DNA of 34,414 bases. Source: Candidatus Kuenenbacteria bacterium RIFCSPHIGHO2_02_FULL_39_13. Lineage in GTDB: Bacteria; Patescibacteriota; Patescibacteriia; UBA2196; GWA2-42-15. This document shows, piece by piece, positions 16,776 to 24,876 of the stretch. The position numbers and the translations under genes were made by a program. Within the stretch, counting starts at the first letter, position 1. Every line of letters starts with the position of its first letter. The stretch is taken from the NCBI GenBank assembly GCA_001783595.1, contig MFMW01000014.1:1-34414 (forward strand), in the 5' to 3' direction. The notes beneath the pieces are model-generated. The model had not been told where the DNA came from. It was given only the letters and a program-made list of their open reading frames with translations, and made no database searches.

Positions 16776-17243
16776 TTATTTACTATTCGCGCAAGTAATG
16801 GCGACGGCCAAAGCATCAGCCGCGTCGTCGGATTTGATGGTTTCACTTAAGTTTAAAATCACTTTAACCATCTGCTGAATCTGGTTCTTATCCGCCCGGC
16901 CATAACCAGTTAGCGCTTGTTTTATCTGCAGCGGGGTGTATTCATAGATGAGTAGTTTACTTTGCATGGCAGTGGTGAGAATTACTCCGCGGGCTTCGCC
17001 GACCTTCAGGGCGGTTTTGACATTTTTGCAAAAAAATAACTCCTCAACTGCCAGGATATCCGGCTTATATTTTTTTATAATTTTTTTCAGTCCTCGGGCA
17101 ATCGTAGCCAACCTTTCCGGATGCTTATTTTTCGGACTAGTTAATATACAGCCTGAAGCAATTAATTGCAAGGTTTTATTTTTATCTTCTAAAATTCCAT
17201 AACCGACGATTGCTACGCCAGGATCAATGCCAAGAATTTTCAT
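16776..17243 (-). CDS. ruvC: Holliday junction resolvase RuvC
   Basis: MKILGIDPGVAIVGYGI, LAVEELFFCKNVKTALKVGEARGVIL, GYGRADKNQIQQMV, DDAADALAVAI. Confidence 0.95.
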   Translation of the reverse strand: MKILGIDPGVAIVGYGILEDKNKTLQLIASGCILTSPKNKHPERLATIARGLKKIIKKYKPDILAVEELFFCKNVKTALKVGEARGVILTTAMQSKLLIYEYTPLQIKQALTGYGRADKNQIQQMVKVILNLSETIKSDDAADALAVAITCANSK

Positions 17244-17260
17244 AGAATAAGGATAAATTC

Positions 17261-17968
17261 TTATTTCAAATTAGTATAATAATCGCTCACCTCATCAAGC
17301 TCATCAAGGCTGCCTAAAATTTTGGACACTTTGGCCAGTGTTTCATTATCAATATCTTTTGGATCTTTAGCAACCATCTCAAGGCCAGCCGAATCTATTT
17401 TAACTCCTGAATTTTCTAATTTTTCTTTAACTGATTTCAAATCTTCTGGTTTGGTATAAACAGTCATTCCCTCTTCATCTTCTGAATAATCATCTGCCCC
17501 TGATTCTATAATTTTCATTTCCAACTCATCTTGCTGTCTGTTAATTTTAATCACTCCTTTATTCTCAAATTGCCAAGAAATGCTATGTAGATCAACAAAC
17601 TGGCCGCCATTTTTAGTAATGGCAGTTTTGACATCAGCCAGAGCCCTATTTTTATTATCTGACAGGCATTTGATAATGACAACAACTTGGCCTGGCAGCA
17701 GTGCTCCATAAGTAAGGTCTTCAATCGCCGCTCCTTTTAATTCGCCAGTGCCACGTTTGATGGCGCGCTCAATATTGTCTTTGGGCATATTAACGGACTT
17801 GGCGCGCTCAATGGCTAAGCGCAGCTTAAAATTAGCCTCGGGGTCTGCCCCGCCCTCTTTGGCAGCCATAGTAATGGTATTGCCAAGTTTAGTGAAAATA
17901 TTACCGCGCTGGGCATCTTTGGATTCTTTAGCTCTTTTAATTGTGGCCCATTTAGAATGTCCGGACAT
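17261..17968 (-). CDS. yebC: YebC/PmpR family protein (transcriptional regulator / translation factor)
   Basis: MSGHSKWATIKRAKESKDAQRGNIFTKLGNTITMAAKEGGADPEANFKLRLAIERAKSVNMPKDNIERAIKRG. Confidence 0.95.
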   Translation of the reverse strand: MSGHSKWATIKRAKESKDAQRGNIFTKLGNTITMAAKEGGADPEANFKLRLAIERAKSVNMPKDNIERAIKRGTGELKGAAIEDLTYGALLPGQVVVIIKCLSDNKNRALADVKTAITKNGGQFVDLHSISWQFENKGVIKINRQQDELEMKIIESGADDYSEDEEGMTVYTKPEDLKSVKEKLENSGVKIDSAGLEMVAKDPKDIDNETLAKVSKILGSLDELDEVSDYYTNLK

Positions 17969-18026
17969 CTATTTTTAAATTAATTCTTATATTAAGCCTA
18001 TCATTTTTAAGGCAAAAAATCAACTA

Positions 18027-18055
18027 TTGACAGCATTTTAAATCTAGGCTAGACT
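18027..18055 (+). promoter_or_regulatory. Sigma70-type promoter for rplS
   Basis: TTGACA (18027-18032), 17-bp spacer, TAGACT (18050-18055), 7 nt before ATG. Confidence 0.65.
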
Positions 18056-18062
18056 GTATTTA

Positions 18063-18449
18063 ATGACTGAAAAAAACGAAGCCAAACAAAAGTATAAGCC
18101 AGAAAAAATTAAACCCTCCTCTCCGGCGGGCAAGCTGTCTGAACTACGTTCTGGCATGACTGTTCGGGTGCATGAAAAAATAAAAGATATTGATGCTAAG
18201 GGAAAAGAAAGAACAAGGATTCAGGTTTTTGAAGGAATAATTTTGGCGGTCAAAAAGCTGAAAAGCCCATCAGGCACAATTTTAGTTAGAAAAATTTCTG
18301 ATAATAACATTGGGGTAGAAAAGATTTTCCCAATTCATTCCCCATTGGTAGATAAGGTTGAGGTGCTGAAGGAAATTAAAACCAGACGAGCTAAACTATA
18401 TTTCTTGCCTAGCTACAAGAAGAGATTGAAATTAAAGAGAAAAAGTTAG
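18063..18449 (+). CDS. rplS: 50S ribosomal protein L19 with N-terminal extension
   Basis: FRSGMTVRVHEKIKD-like segment (LRSGMTVRVHEKIKDIDAKGKERTRIQVFEGIILAVKK), GVEKIFPIHSPLVDKVEVL, RRAKLYFL. Confidence 0.92.
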   Translation: MTEKNEAKQKYKPEKIKPSSPAGKLSELRSGMTVRVHEKIKDIDAKGKERTRIQVFEGIILAVKKLKSPSGTILVRKISDNNIGVEKIFPIHSPLVDKVEVLKEIKTRRAKLYFLPSYKKRLKLKRKS

Positions 18450-18456
18450 GAAATAA

Positions 18457-18484
18457 TTGAATTTTTTTTAAATTATTGTATAAT
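18457..18484 (+). promoter_or_regulatory. Promoter upstream of tRNA-Leu
   Basis: TTGAAT (18457-18462), 16-bp spacer, TATAAT (18479-18484). Confidence 0.6.
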
Positions 18485-18487
18485 AGA

Positions 18488-18511
18488 AGTGATCTTAATT
18501 GATCACTTTTA
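18488..18511 (+). terminator. Hairpin plus T-run between rplS and tRNA-Leu (possible rplS terminator, downstream of the tRNA promoter)
   Basis: AGTGATC (18488-18494) TTAATT GATCACT (18501-18507) TTTATTATT. Confidence 0.5.
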
Positions 18512-18522
18512 TTATTATTTAC

Positions 18523-18604
18523 GCGGATGTGGAGAAATTGGTAAACTCGCAGCCTTGAGGTGGCTGTGCCTTCGGGCTTGGGGGTTCAACTCCCCCCATC
18601 CGCA
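18523..18604 (+). tRNA. tRNA-Leu (anticodon GAG), no encoded CCA
   Basis: Acceptor GCGGATG/CATCCGC + A; anticodon arm CAGCC-TTGAGGT-GGCTG; long variable arm TGCCTTCGGGC; T-arm GGGGG-TTCAACT-CCCCC. Confidence 0.95.
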
Positions 18605-18753
18605 TTTGTTTATAGAGGTTTCCCCCTGCTGGGGATGTCTGTCCCTTCGGGACATCTACCGAGGGTATGACCGCAGGGACACAACTCCTCTCATCCGTAC
18701 CAAACTCTTTTTAATCGTTTCCCAGACAATTCGCCTTTCTTGTAAATATTTAA

Positions 18754-18789
18754 TGGACAAATATGGTAGTGCATTGACATATTTGTCCA
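18754..18789. promoter_or_regulatory. Inverted repeat (putative operator) overlapping the -35 box of the ATPase promoter
   Basis: TGGACAAATATG (18754-18765) / CATATTTGTCCA (18778-18789), perfect 12-bp arms; TTGACA at 18774-18779 and TATACT at 18797-18802 (17-bp spacer, extended TG). Confidence 0.7.
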
Positions 18790-18810
18790 GTAATGCTATA
18801 CTGATAATAT

Positions 18811-19989
18811 ATGATAAAACGACAAATTTCCAAACAAATTCTTAAATATCTTAAACAATACCCTGTAATATCACTGACGGGCCCAAGACAATCAGGAAAA
18901 ACAACCTTGGTTAAAAATATTTTTCCTAAAATGGATTATCTTAATCTTGAAGATATTGAAACTAGAGATTTTGCCATGCGCGACCCGAAGAGTTTTTTGG
19001 GTAACCACCCAAACGGCCTTATTATTGATGAATCACAGCGAGTACCTGAATTAATGTCGCAGATACAGATAATAGTGGACGAAAAGAAAGTACCAGGTCA
19101 GTTTATCCTAACGGGATCACAAAATTTTCTTTTAATGGAAAAAGTCAGCCAATCTTTAGCTGGCAGGGCGGCTATTTTAAATTTGCTGCCCTTTTCCCTG
19201 CTTGAATTGGAAAAAGCGAATATTAATTTAAGCGGGGAATTGGAAGAAATTTTGCTAAAAGGTTTTTACCCAAAGTTATTTGATCAAAAGATAGAGATTA
19301 AAAATTATTATTCAAACTATATTCAAACCTATATTGAAAGAGATGTGCGAACGCTAAAAAATATTGCTAATCTCAATACTTTTAAACGTTTTTTGGATTT
19401 ATGCGCCGGCAGGTGCGGACAGATATTGAATTATTTTTCTCTGGCACAAGATTGTGGCATTGATCAAAAAACAGCTAAAGAATGGGTATCAATTCTAGAA
19501 GCCAGTTTTATTATATTTTTGCTGAGGCCGCATTATAAGAATTTCAATAAAAGAGTAACTAAGATGCCAAAATTATATTTTTACGATACAGGACTTGCTT
19601 GCTCGCTTTTAAATATTTTAAACAAAAAACAGTTGAGGGATCATTATTTGAAAGGCGGCTTGTTTGAGTCGTTTGTTATTTCTGAATTTTATAAACACAA
19701 ACTAAATTTAGCTGAAAGGCCTAATTATTATTTTTGGCGCAATAAAACAGGTAATGAAGTAGATTTGATTATAGAAAAAGCAGATAAATTAATACCATTG
19801 GAAATAAAAGCCGGCAAAACGATCAGCCAGGAATATTTTAAAGGATTAAATTATTTTAATAAATTATCAGGCAATAATCCTAAAAATTCTTATGTTATCT
19901 ACGCTGGCGATCAAAAGCAAGTGGGATCCAGCGGCAATGTTTTCAGCTGGCACAGCCTGCCAGCAGAGTTAGATAGAATAGACCGATAA
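18811..19989 (+). CDS. ATP-binding protein, AAA_14 plus DUF4143 domains
   Basis: VISLTGPRQSGKTTLVKNIFP Walker A, GLIIDESQRVPELMSQIQIIVD, QFILTGSQNFLLM, YIERDVRTLKNIANLNTFKRFL, FWRNKTGNEVDLIIE. Confidence 0.92.
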   Translation: MIKRQISKQILKYLKQYPVISLTGPRQSGKTTLVKNIFPKMDYLNLEDIETRDFAMRDPKSFLGNHPNGLIIDESQRVPELMSQIQIIVDEKKVPGQFILTGSQNFLLMEKVSQSLAGRAAILNLLPFSLLELEKANINLSGELEEILLKGFYPKLFDQKIEIKNYYSNYIQTYIERDVRTLKNIANLNTFKRFLDLCAGRCGQILNYFSLAQDCGIDQKTAKEWVSILEASFIIFLLRPHYKNFNKRVTKMPKLYFYDTGLACSLLNILNKKQLRDHYLKGGLFESFVISEFYKHKLNLAERPNYYFWRNKTGNEVDLIIEKADKLIPLEIKAGKTISQEYFKGLNYFNKLSGNNPKNSYVIYAGDQKQVGSSGNVFSWHSLPAELDRIDR

Positions 19990-20080
19990 AATTGTCGTCT
20001 TTTAAATGTGAATTAGAATAAATTTGCATTTTTTTCATTATTTCTGTAATATAACAATAGAATAAAAACAAAATAACAGG

Positions 20081-20113
20081 AGCAAGTTGGAGGACTTGCT
20101 TTTTGGTTTTTTA
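20081..20113 (+). terminator. Terminator-like hairpin in the leader of the purB-like gene
   Basis: AGCAAGT (20081-20087) TGGAGG ACTTGCT (20094-20100) followed by TTTTGGTTTTTT; TTGCAT-17-TAATAT promoter-like motif at 20024-20052. Confidence 0.55.
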
Positions 20114-20154
20114 AAAAAATTTGAAATCTAAATATTAAAATGGAGGAACTTGAC

Positions 20155-21615
20155 ATGGAAAGTACAGCGATGGATAAAATTTTAAATTTGACAATGCCTG
20201 GGCATTTGAGATACCAGCCTAGGGGATTACAACCTTATTTTGGCTATGACATATTATATGTCACTACCTGCGAAGTAGAAATAGCTACCTTGCGTGTTCT
20301 CGGTGATATTGGCGTCATACCAGCAGAGGATCTAAAACAATTAACAGATGAGGTTATTAAAAAGGTTTTAAAAATCACCACGACTGAAATTGATAGGATT
20401 GAAAGAGAAATAACGAAACATGATATCAGAGCACTGGTGAGAAAAATCCAGGAGATTATCCACTATTCGCTTGCAAGATGGACCCATATACCATTAACGA
20501 GCTATGATGGGCTTGATACAGGCAGAATTTTGCAATTTCAAAGAGCCTATAGCCAAGTATTAAAGCCATCAATAATTCAAGTTGTGGAATGGCTTTCAGA
20601 AGTTATTATTAAATTTGCAGACCAGATACAAATTGGCAGAACACATGGCCAGCATGCGCTACCTATCACTATTGGCTTTTGGCTGGCTACTGTTCTTAGT
20701 AGAATCCTTTATAATTGGGAAAAAATGGATTCATATGCCTCACAATTGGTTGGTAAAATCTCAGGAGCAGTTGGAGCGCATAATGCACAGTTAGGTCTCG
20801 GTTTTGAAAACTTATGTGGTGGTAAATCTTTTGAGGAAAGGGTTTTGGAAAAATTGGGTTTAAAACCAGCTCGTATCAGTACTCAAATTTTACCACCTGA
20901 ATATATAGCCTATTTTCTTTATGCCTGCCAAATGTTATCTGCTTCTTTTGGACAATTGGGACGGGACTGTAGGAATCTTATGAGAACTGAAATATCGGAA
21001 ATAGCCGAGGCATTCGAATCTGGACAAGTCGGATCTTCTACAATGGCACATAAAAGAAACCCAATTAACTTTGAGCAGCTGGAAGGTATGTGGTTGAAGA
21101 ACAAAAATGAATTTGGCAAAGTTCAAGATACCCTTATAAGCGAGCACCAAAGAGATTTAGTCGGGAGTTGCGTAGCTCGTGATTTTCCAATAATTCTCAT
21201 TAACCTACAAACACAGTTGAATACCCTCTTAAGAAAGAATGATTCCGGTGAACCATTTATCAAGAGAATTACTGTTAATGCGGGTTCATGTTGGAAAAAT
21301 TTTAAAATGAGCTCTCATCTGATTTTGTCCGAACCTTTGTATATTGCTATGCAAATGGCTGGTTACAGCGGAGATGCACACCATTTTGTCAACCATACGC
21401 TCGTGCCAGAATGCCAAAAAAGAGAATGTAATCTAATTGATGCCTTTGAAATGATGGCTGAGGAAGATCTAGAATTAAGGAAAACACTTAAACGCATTCC
21501 AAAAGAGGTTATAGAATTATTACACCATCCTGAAAAATATACTGGGGATGCTAAAAAAAAGGCACTGGCAATGGTAAAAATTGGCAAAAAACAAATTAAA
21601 AAACTAGCAGCATAA
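20155..21615 (+). CDS. purB: Adenylosuccinate lyase-like protein (fumarase/aspartase superfamily); start at 20155 (GGAGG 8 nt upstream) or 20140
   Basis: GRTHGQHALPITIGFWLA, KISGAVGAHNA, GSSTMAHKRNPINFEQLEG signature loop. Confidence 0.8.
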   Translation: MESTAMDKILNLTMPGHLRYQPRGLQPYFGYDILYVTTCEVEIATLRVLGDIGVIPAEDLKQLTDEVIKKVLKITTTEIDRIEREITKHDIRALVRKIQEIIHYSLARWTHIPLTSYDGLDTGRILQFQRAYSQVLKPSIIQVVEWLSEVIIKFADQIQIGRTHGQHALPITIGFWLATVLSRILYNWEKMDSYASQLVGKISGAVGAHNAQLGLGFENLCGGKSFEERVLEKLGLKPARISTQILPPEYIAYFLYACQMLSASFGQLGRDCRNLMRTEISEIAEAFESGQVGSSTMAHKRNPINFEQLEGMWLKNKNEFGKVQDTLISEHQRDLVGSCVARDFPIILINLQTQLNTLLRKNDSGEPFIKRITVNAGSCWKNFKMSSHLILSEPLYIAMQMAGYSGDAHHFVNHTLVPECQKRECNLIDAFEMMAEEDLELRKTLKRIPKEVIELLHHPEKYTGDAKKKALAMVKIGKKQIKKLAA

Positions 21616-21647
21616 ATCTTGAAAGGAGAGAGAGTTATGAAATTAGC

Positions 21648-21690
21648 AAAACGCCAAACAGAGATTGAGGTTTGGCGTTTTTATTTTGTT
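21648..21690 (+). terminator. Intrinsic terminator after purB-like gene
   Basis: AAAACGCCAAAC (21648-21659) / GTTTGGCGTTTT (21670-21681) then TATTTTGTTTT. Confidence 0.75.
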
Positions 21691-21719
21691 TTACTATATT
21701 TTAGGGCTATAATGGATAT

Positions 21720-23378
21720 ATGGAAAAATACTATAAAAAAATATTGTGGTTAGCTATAGTCTTGTATGTGGTGGTTTTCTCATTAGTTTCAATTTACAAA
21801 TACACGCATTTTCTGTATAACGGCATTGATCTGGCAATTATTAATAATGTTTTTTGGAATACGGTTCACGGCCATTGGTTTTGGTCAAGTATTCAGGGAC
21901 ATTCATACTTGGGCGACCATTGCTCGCCAATCCTAATTTTATTATTACCAGTTTATTTCTTGTGGCAATCGCCACTACTGCTTTTAATCCTGCAAAGTGT
22001 TTTTCTCGGTCTGGCCGCTTGGCCAATCTATAAAATAGCCTCAAAAATACTTTGTCATTGCGAGGAGGAGCAAAGCGACGACGTAGCAATCTCGCTACGA
22101 GAAGCAACTTTAACGGGATCGCGACGCCCCCCGCAGTCGCGGGGTCCTCGCGATGACAGTAAAACCTTAGCCCTAGCTATTGCCGTCTTATGGCTGATTA
22201 ATCCACTAACTCATAATATTAATCTGCATGAATTTAGTTTTATAAGTCTTTTGCCTCTTGCCTTTTTTACATTATTTTATCTGTATTTGCGATTAGAAAA
22301 AGAATCTAGAAATAAAAAATTGTTGCATTGCTTCATTGTTACATTGCTGATATGCTTAGCCATTCGCGAAGATATTGCTTTTATAATTTTAATATTTAGT
22401 TTAATTATTTTATTTAACTTACGACAAACGACTTACGACAAACGACTTACAACAAACAACTTACGACATCGTGTATTATTAGTTGTTAGTTGTTTGTTAT
22501 TGAGTATTGCTTGGCTTTTTGTCTCCCATAAAATAATCTCTGCTCACTCTCCTTCTGGGTTTACACCATTTGCTTATTATTACAGCTGGCTCGGCTCGGC
22601 TGGCAGCAGCGCTATTGCGGCTCATATTTTAAGTTACAAAAATTTGGAAATGATAGTCGGCTTTTTGCTGCCTTTTTTATTTATCCCGCTGATTAAACCC
22701 AAATGGCTGCTGTTAGCTTTAATCCCCTTGGCACAGATTATACTTTCAGCTAGCGGCGGCGGTGCCCAAGTTTTTATGATGCATTACGGGGCATTGTTTT
22801 TACCGGCGCTAGTCATCGCATTTATTTTTGGATTTCATCGGGCAAATCAATTTATTAAAGATAAATTAAAATCAAAATATCTGTTGCTGGTCTGCTTAAT
22901 GGTAACAAATATTTTTTTGTGGGTTGATTTTGGAATTTTTAAAAAAGAAATTTATCCTGAACGAAGCGAATTGTCAAACACACGGCAGGCTAATGTTAAT
23001 GAGACATTTAAATCCGTTGTAATCCAGGATAAAACTGCCAGTATTCTGGCCAGTTATCGCTTTCTGGCTAATTTATCAAGCAGAGAAAATATTTATGCGC
23101 TTCATTACTATTTTTTGGGCGTGCAACAATTTGCCCAGGGACCGTATACATTAAATAAAAAGCCAGAATATGTAATTCTGGATAAAAATGATCTGCTCGA
23201 TTTTGAAAAAAATCTTAAGAACTCAAAATGGGCTGGAAAATATTATGAAAACGGCCAGCAAGGGTTAAGAGAATTATTAAAAGATTATGGAGTGGTTGAT
23301 TTTCAAGCTGATGTGGTTTTATTTAAAAGAGGATATAAGAGCGAGATTAAACTGGATGAACTTAATTTGGATTGGTAA
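21720..23378 (+). CDS. DUF2079 domain-containing polytopic membrane protein
   Basis: YNGIDLAIINNVFWNTVHGHWFWSSIQGHSYLGDHCSPILILLLPVYFLW is characteristic of DUF2079; multiple TM helices. Confidence 0.8.
   Translation: MEKYYKKILWLAIVLYVVVFSLVSIYKYTHFLYNGIDLAIINNVFWNTVHGHWFWSSIQGHSYLGDHCSPILILLLPVYFLWQSPLLLLILQSVFLGLAAWPIYKIASKILCHCEEEQSDDVAISLREATLTGSRRPPQSRGPRDDSKTLALAIAVLWLINPLTHNINLHEFSFISLLPLAFFTLFYLYLRLEKESRNKKLLHCFIVTLLICLAIREDIAFIILIFSLIILFNLRQTTYDKRLTTNNLRHRVLLVVSCLLLSIAWLFVSHKIISAHSPSGFTPFAYYYSWLGSAGSSAIAAHILSYKNLEMIVGFLLPFLFIPLIKPKWLLLALIPLAQIILSASGGGAQVFMMHYGALFLPALVIAFIFGFHRANQFIKDKLKSKYLLLVCLMVTNIFLWVDFGIFKKEIYPERSELSNTRQANVNETFKSVVIQDKTASILASYRFLANLSSRENIYALHYYFLGVQQFAQGPYTLNKKPEYVILDKNDLLDFEKNLKNSKWAGKYYENGQQGLRELLKDYGVVDFQADVVLFKRGYKSEIKLDELNLDW
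22054..22157. repeat. 104-bp palindromic element inserted in the DUF2079 ORF
   Basis: Termini GTCATTGCGAGGA / TCCTCGCGATGAC (12/13 inverted match); encodes CHCEEEQSDDVAISLREATLTGSRRPPQSRGPRDDS within the membrane protein. Confidence 0.8.
22420..22500. repeat. Tandem/inverted ACGACTTACGACAAACGACTTAC-type repeat inside the DUF2079 ORF
   Basis: Direct ACTTACGACAAACG units followed by complementary TAGTTGTTAGTTGTTTGTTATTG; encodes LRQTTYDKRLTTNNLRHRVLLVVSCLLL. Confidence 0.6.
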
Positions 23379-24876
23379 AAATGTAGACGCTCGGCCTTTC
23401 AAAGCCGCCAAATTGTTCCTGATCCGTTAAAGGCCAATTATGCGCACTAAACCAATCTAAAACTAAATTGGCATTATGGATGGTGCCAGCCACATAATTA
23501 CTGATAACAATCGCTCTTTTTTTATTGCCTAAAATTTGATTAATATCAGGCATATTTTCTTTAGTCAGCACCGGATACCAATTATATTTCACCGTACTCA
23601 AAAGCAAATTATCTTCAATGTCTGCTGGTTTATAGCCAACGACATCAAGCTTGCCATGATAATAATAATCAAAAGGCAATTGATAAACAAAAGCAGCCAC
23701 TAAAATTTTATCATCCGGCTGTTCTATTGATTCAATGTACTGCGCGACTTTATGCCACTCATGATGATATTGCTGGATAAAAAACAAATTATAGGGCAGA
23801 AAAAAAATGATAATAAGAGTAACCAGAGAAACCAGGTGTTTTACTTTAAACCTGAAATTACTAAAGCCACAAGCAAGAATTAAATAACAGCCGATTGAGG
23901 CAATTGAATAATATTTAGCCACCCAGACTTGCAAAAGAAAACCAAGAAAAATCGGGGTGAGGAAAAGCAAAAGTAAAAATACTGTTGCCGGCGAAAAATT
24001 AAAATTTAACTGTAACTCTCTAGCAGCCAAAGAAAATGATTTGATTTTTGTAAAACTTGCCAAAAATAATATGGAAAATAGTATGAGGGCAATCAATTCA
24101 GTATAGGGGGCTTCAACGGCTAAAAAGAAAAAGGAACGGGGTAATTGGAATAATAAGAATCCTTCTCCGGATGTATGCCAATACCAAGCAGTTGAATCAA
24201 ATCTGCTGAAGTGAGTGAGAATAAATGAAATCAACCAAGGACTAAAAAGAATCAAAATAATAATTTGAGAATAAAGCCATGATAAAAATTTTGGCTTTTT
24301 AATTTTCAGATAAAAATGATGATAGAAAAAATAGAGATTTTGGCTGATGAGCAAAAATAGCCCGGTAAGATGAGTATAGTAAGTTAAGAGGGTAAATAAG
24401 ACATAGAAAAACCAGTTTATCTTTTTTTGGCCAGCCAAAACCTGCCAAAAAAAGTAACTTGATAAAATACCAAAAAAAAGCATCAGGGGATACATCCTGC
24501 CATCCATTGAAAGATGAAGCTGGTAAGAAGAAACAGCAAATAGAAAAGCGGCGAATAATCCTACTCGGGAATTTTTTAATTTTTTGCCTAGAAAATAGAG
24601 AGCAATAATGCCTAGAATACTAAATAAAACTGATGATAATCTGACAGAAATTTCTGTCTGGCCAAATATACTTGTCCAGCAGTGAAGCAGCCAGTAATGC
24701 AACGGCGGGTTATTTTCCCATTTTAAATATTGCCAGCTAGCGATAATATTATGTTGGGCAATTGATAAACTGACTGCTTCGTCAAACCAAAAACTTTGGG
24801 AATTAAAAACAGCCGGGATTCTGAAAGCCAGAGCAAGCAGAATTATGAGCAATAACAGCAGAATAGATTTTTTCAT
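23362..24876 (-). CDS. GT39/ArnT-like membrane glycosyltransferase
   Basis: FWFDEAVSLSIAQHNI...NNPPLHYWLLHCW...SVRLSSVLFSILGIIALYFLGKKL, GT-C fold pattern of PMT_2 family. Confidence 0.85.
   Translation of the reverse strand: MKKSILLLLLIILLALAFRIPAVFNSQSFWFDEAVSLSIAQHNIIASWQYLKWENNPPLHYWLLHCWTSIFGQTEISVRLSSVLFSILGIIALYFLGKKLKNSRVGLFAAFLFAVSSYQLHLSMDGRMYPLMLFFGILSSYFFWQVLAGQKKINWFFYVLFTLLTYYTHLTGLFLLISQNLYFFYHHFYLKIKKPKFLSWLYSQIIILILFSPWLISFILTHFSRFDSTAWYWHTSGEGFLLFQLPRSFFFLAVEAPYTELIALILFSILFLASFTKIKSFSLAARELQLNFNFSPATVFLLLLFLTPIFLGFLLQVWVAKYYSIASIGCYLILACGFSNFRFKVKHLVSLVTLIIIFFLPYNLFFIQQYHHEWHKVAQYIESIEQPDDKILVAAFVYQLPFDYYYHGKLDVVGYKPADIEDNLLLSTVKYNWYPVLTKENMPDINQILGNKKRAIVISNYVAGTIHNANLVLDWFSAHNWPLTDQEQFGGFERPSVYIFTNPN

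Noticed and set aside
16440-16878. Plus-strand ORFs overlapping glgA2 and ruvC (16440-16664, 16654-16878)
   Set aside because: Antisense to confidently assigned genes; composition explained by the opposite strand.
18489-18845. 118-aa ORF on + strand spanning tRNA-Leu
   Set aside because: It reads through the tRNA and a non-coding hairpin tract and overlaps the ATPase start; no protein-like motif. Spurious.
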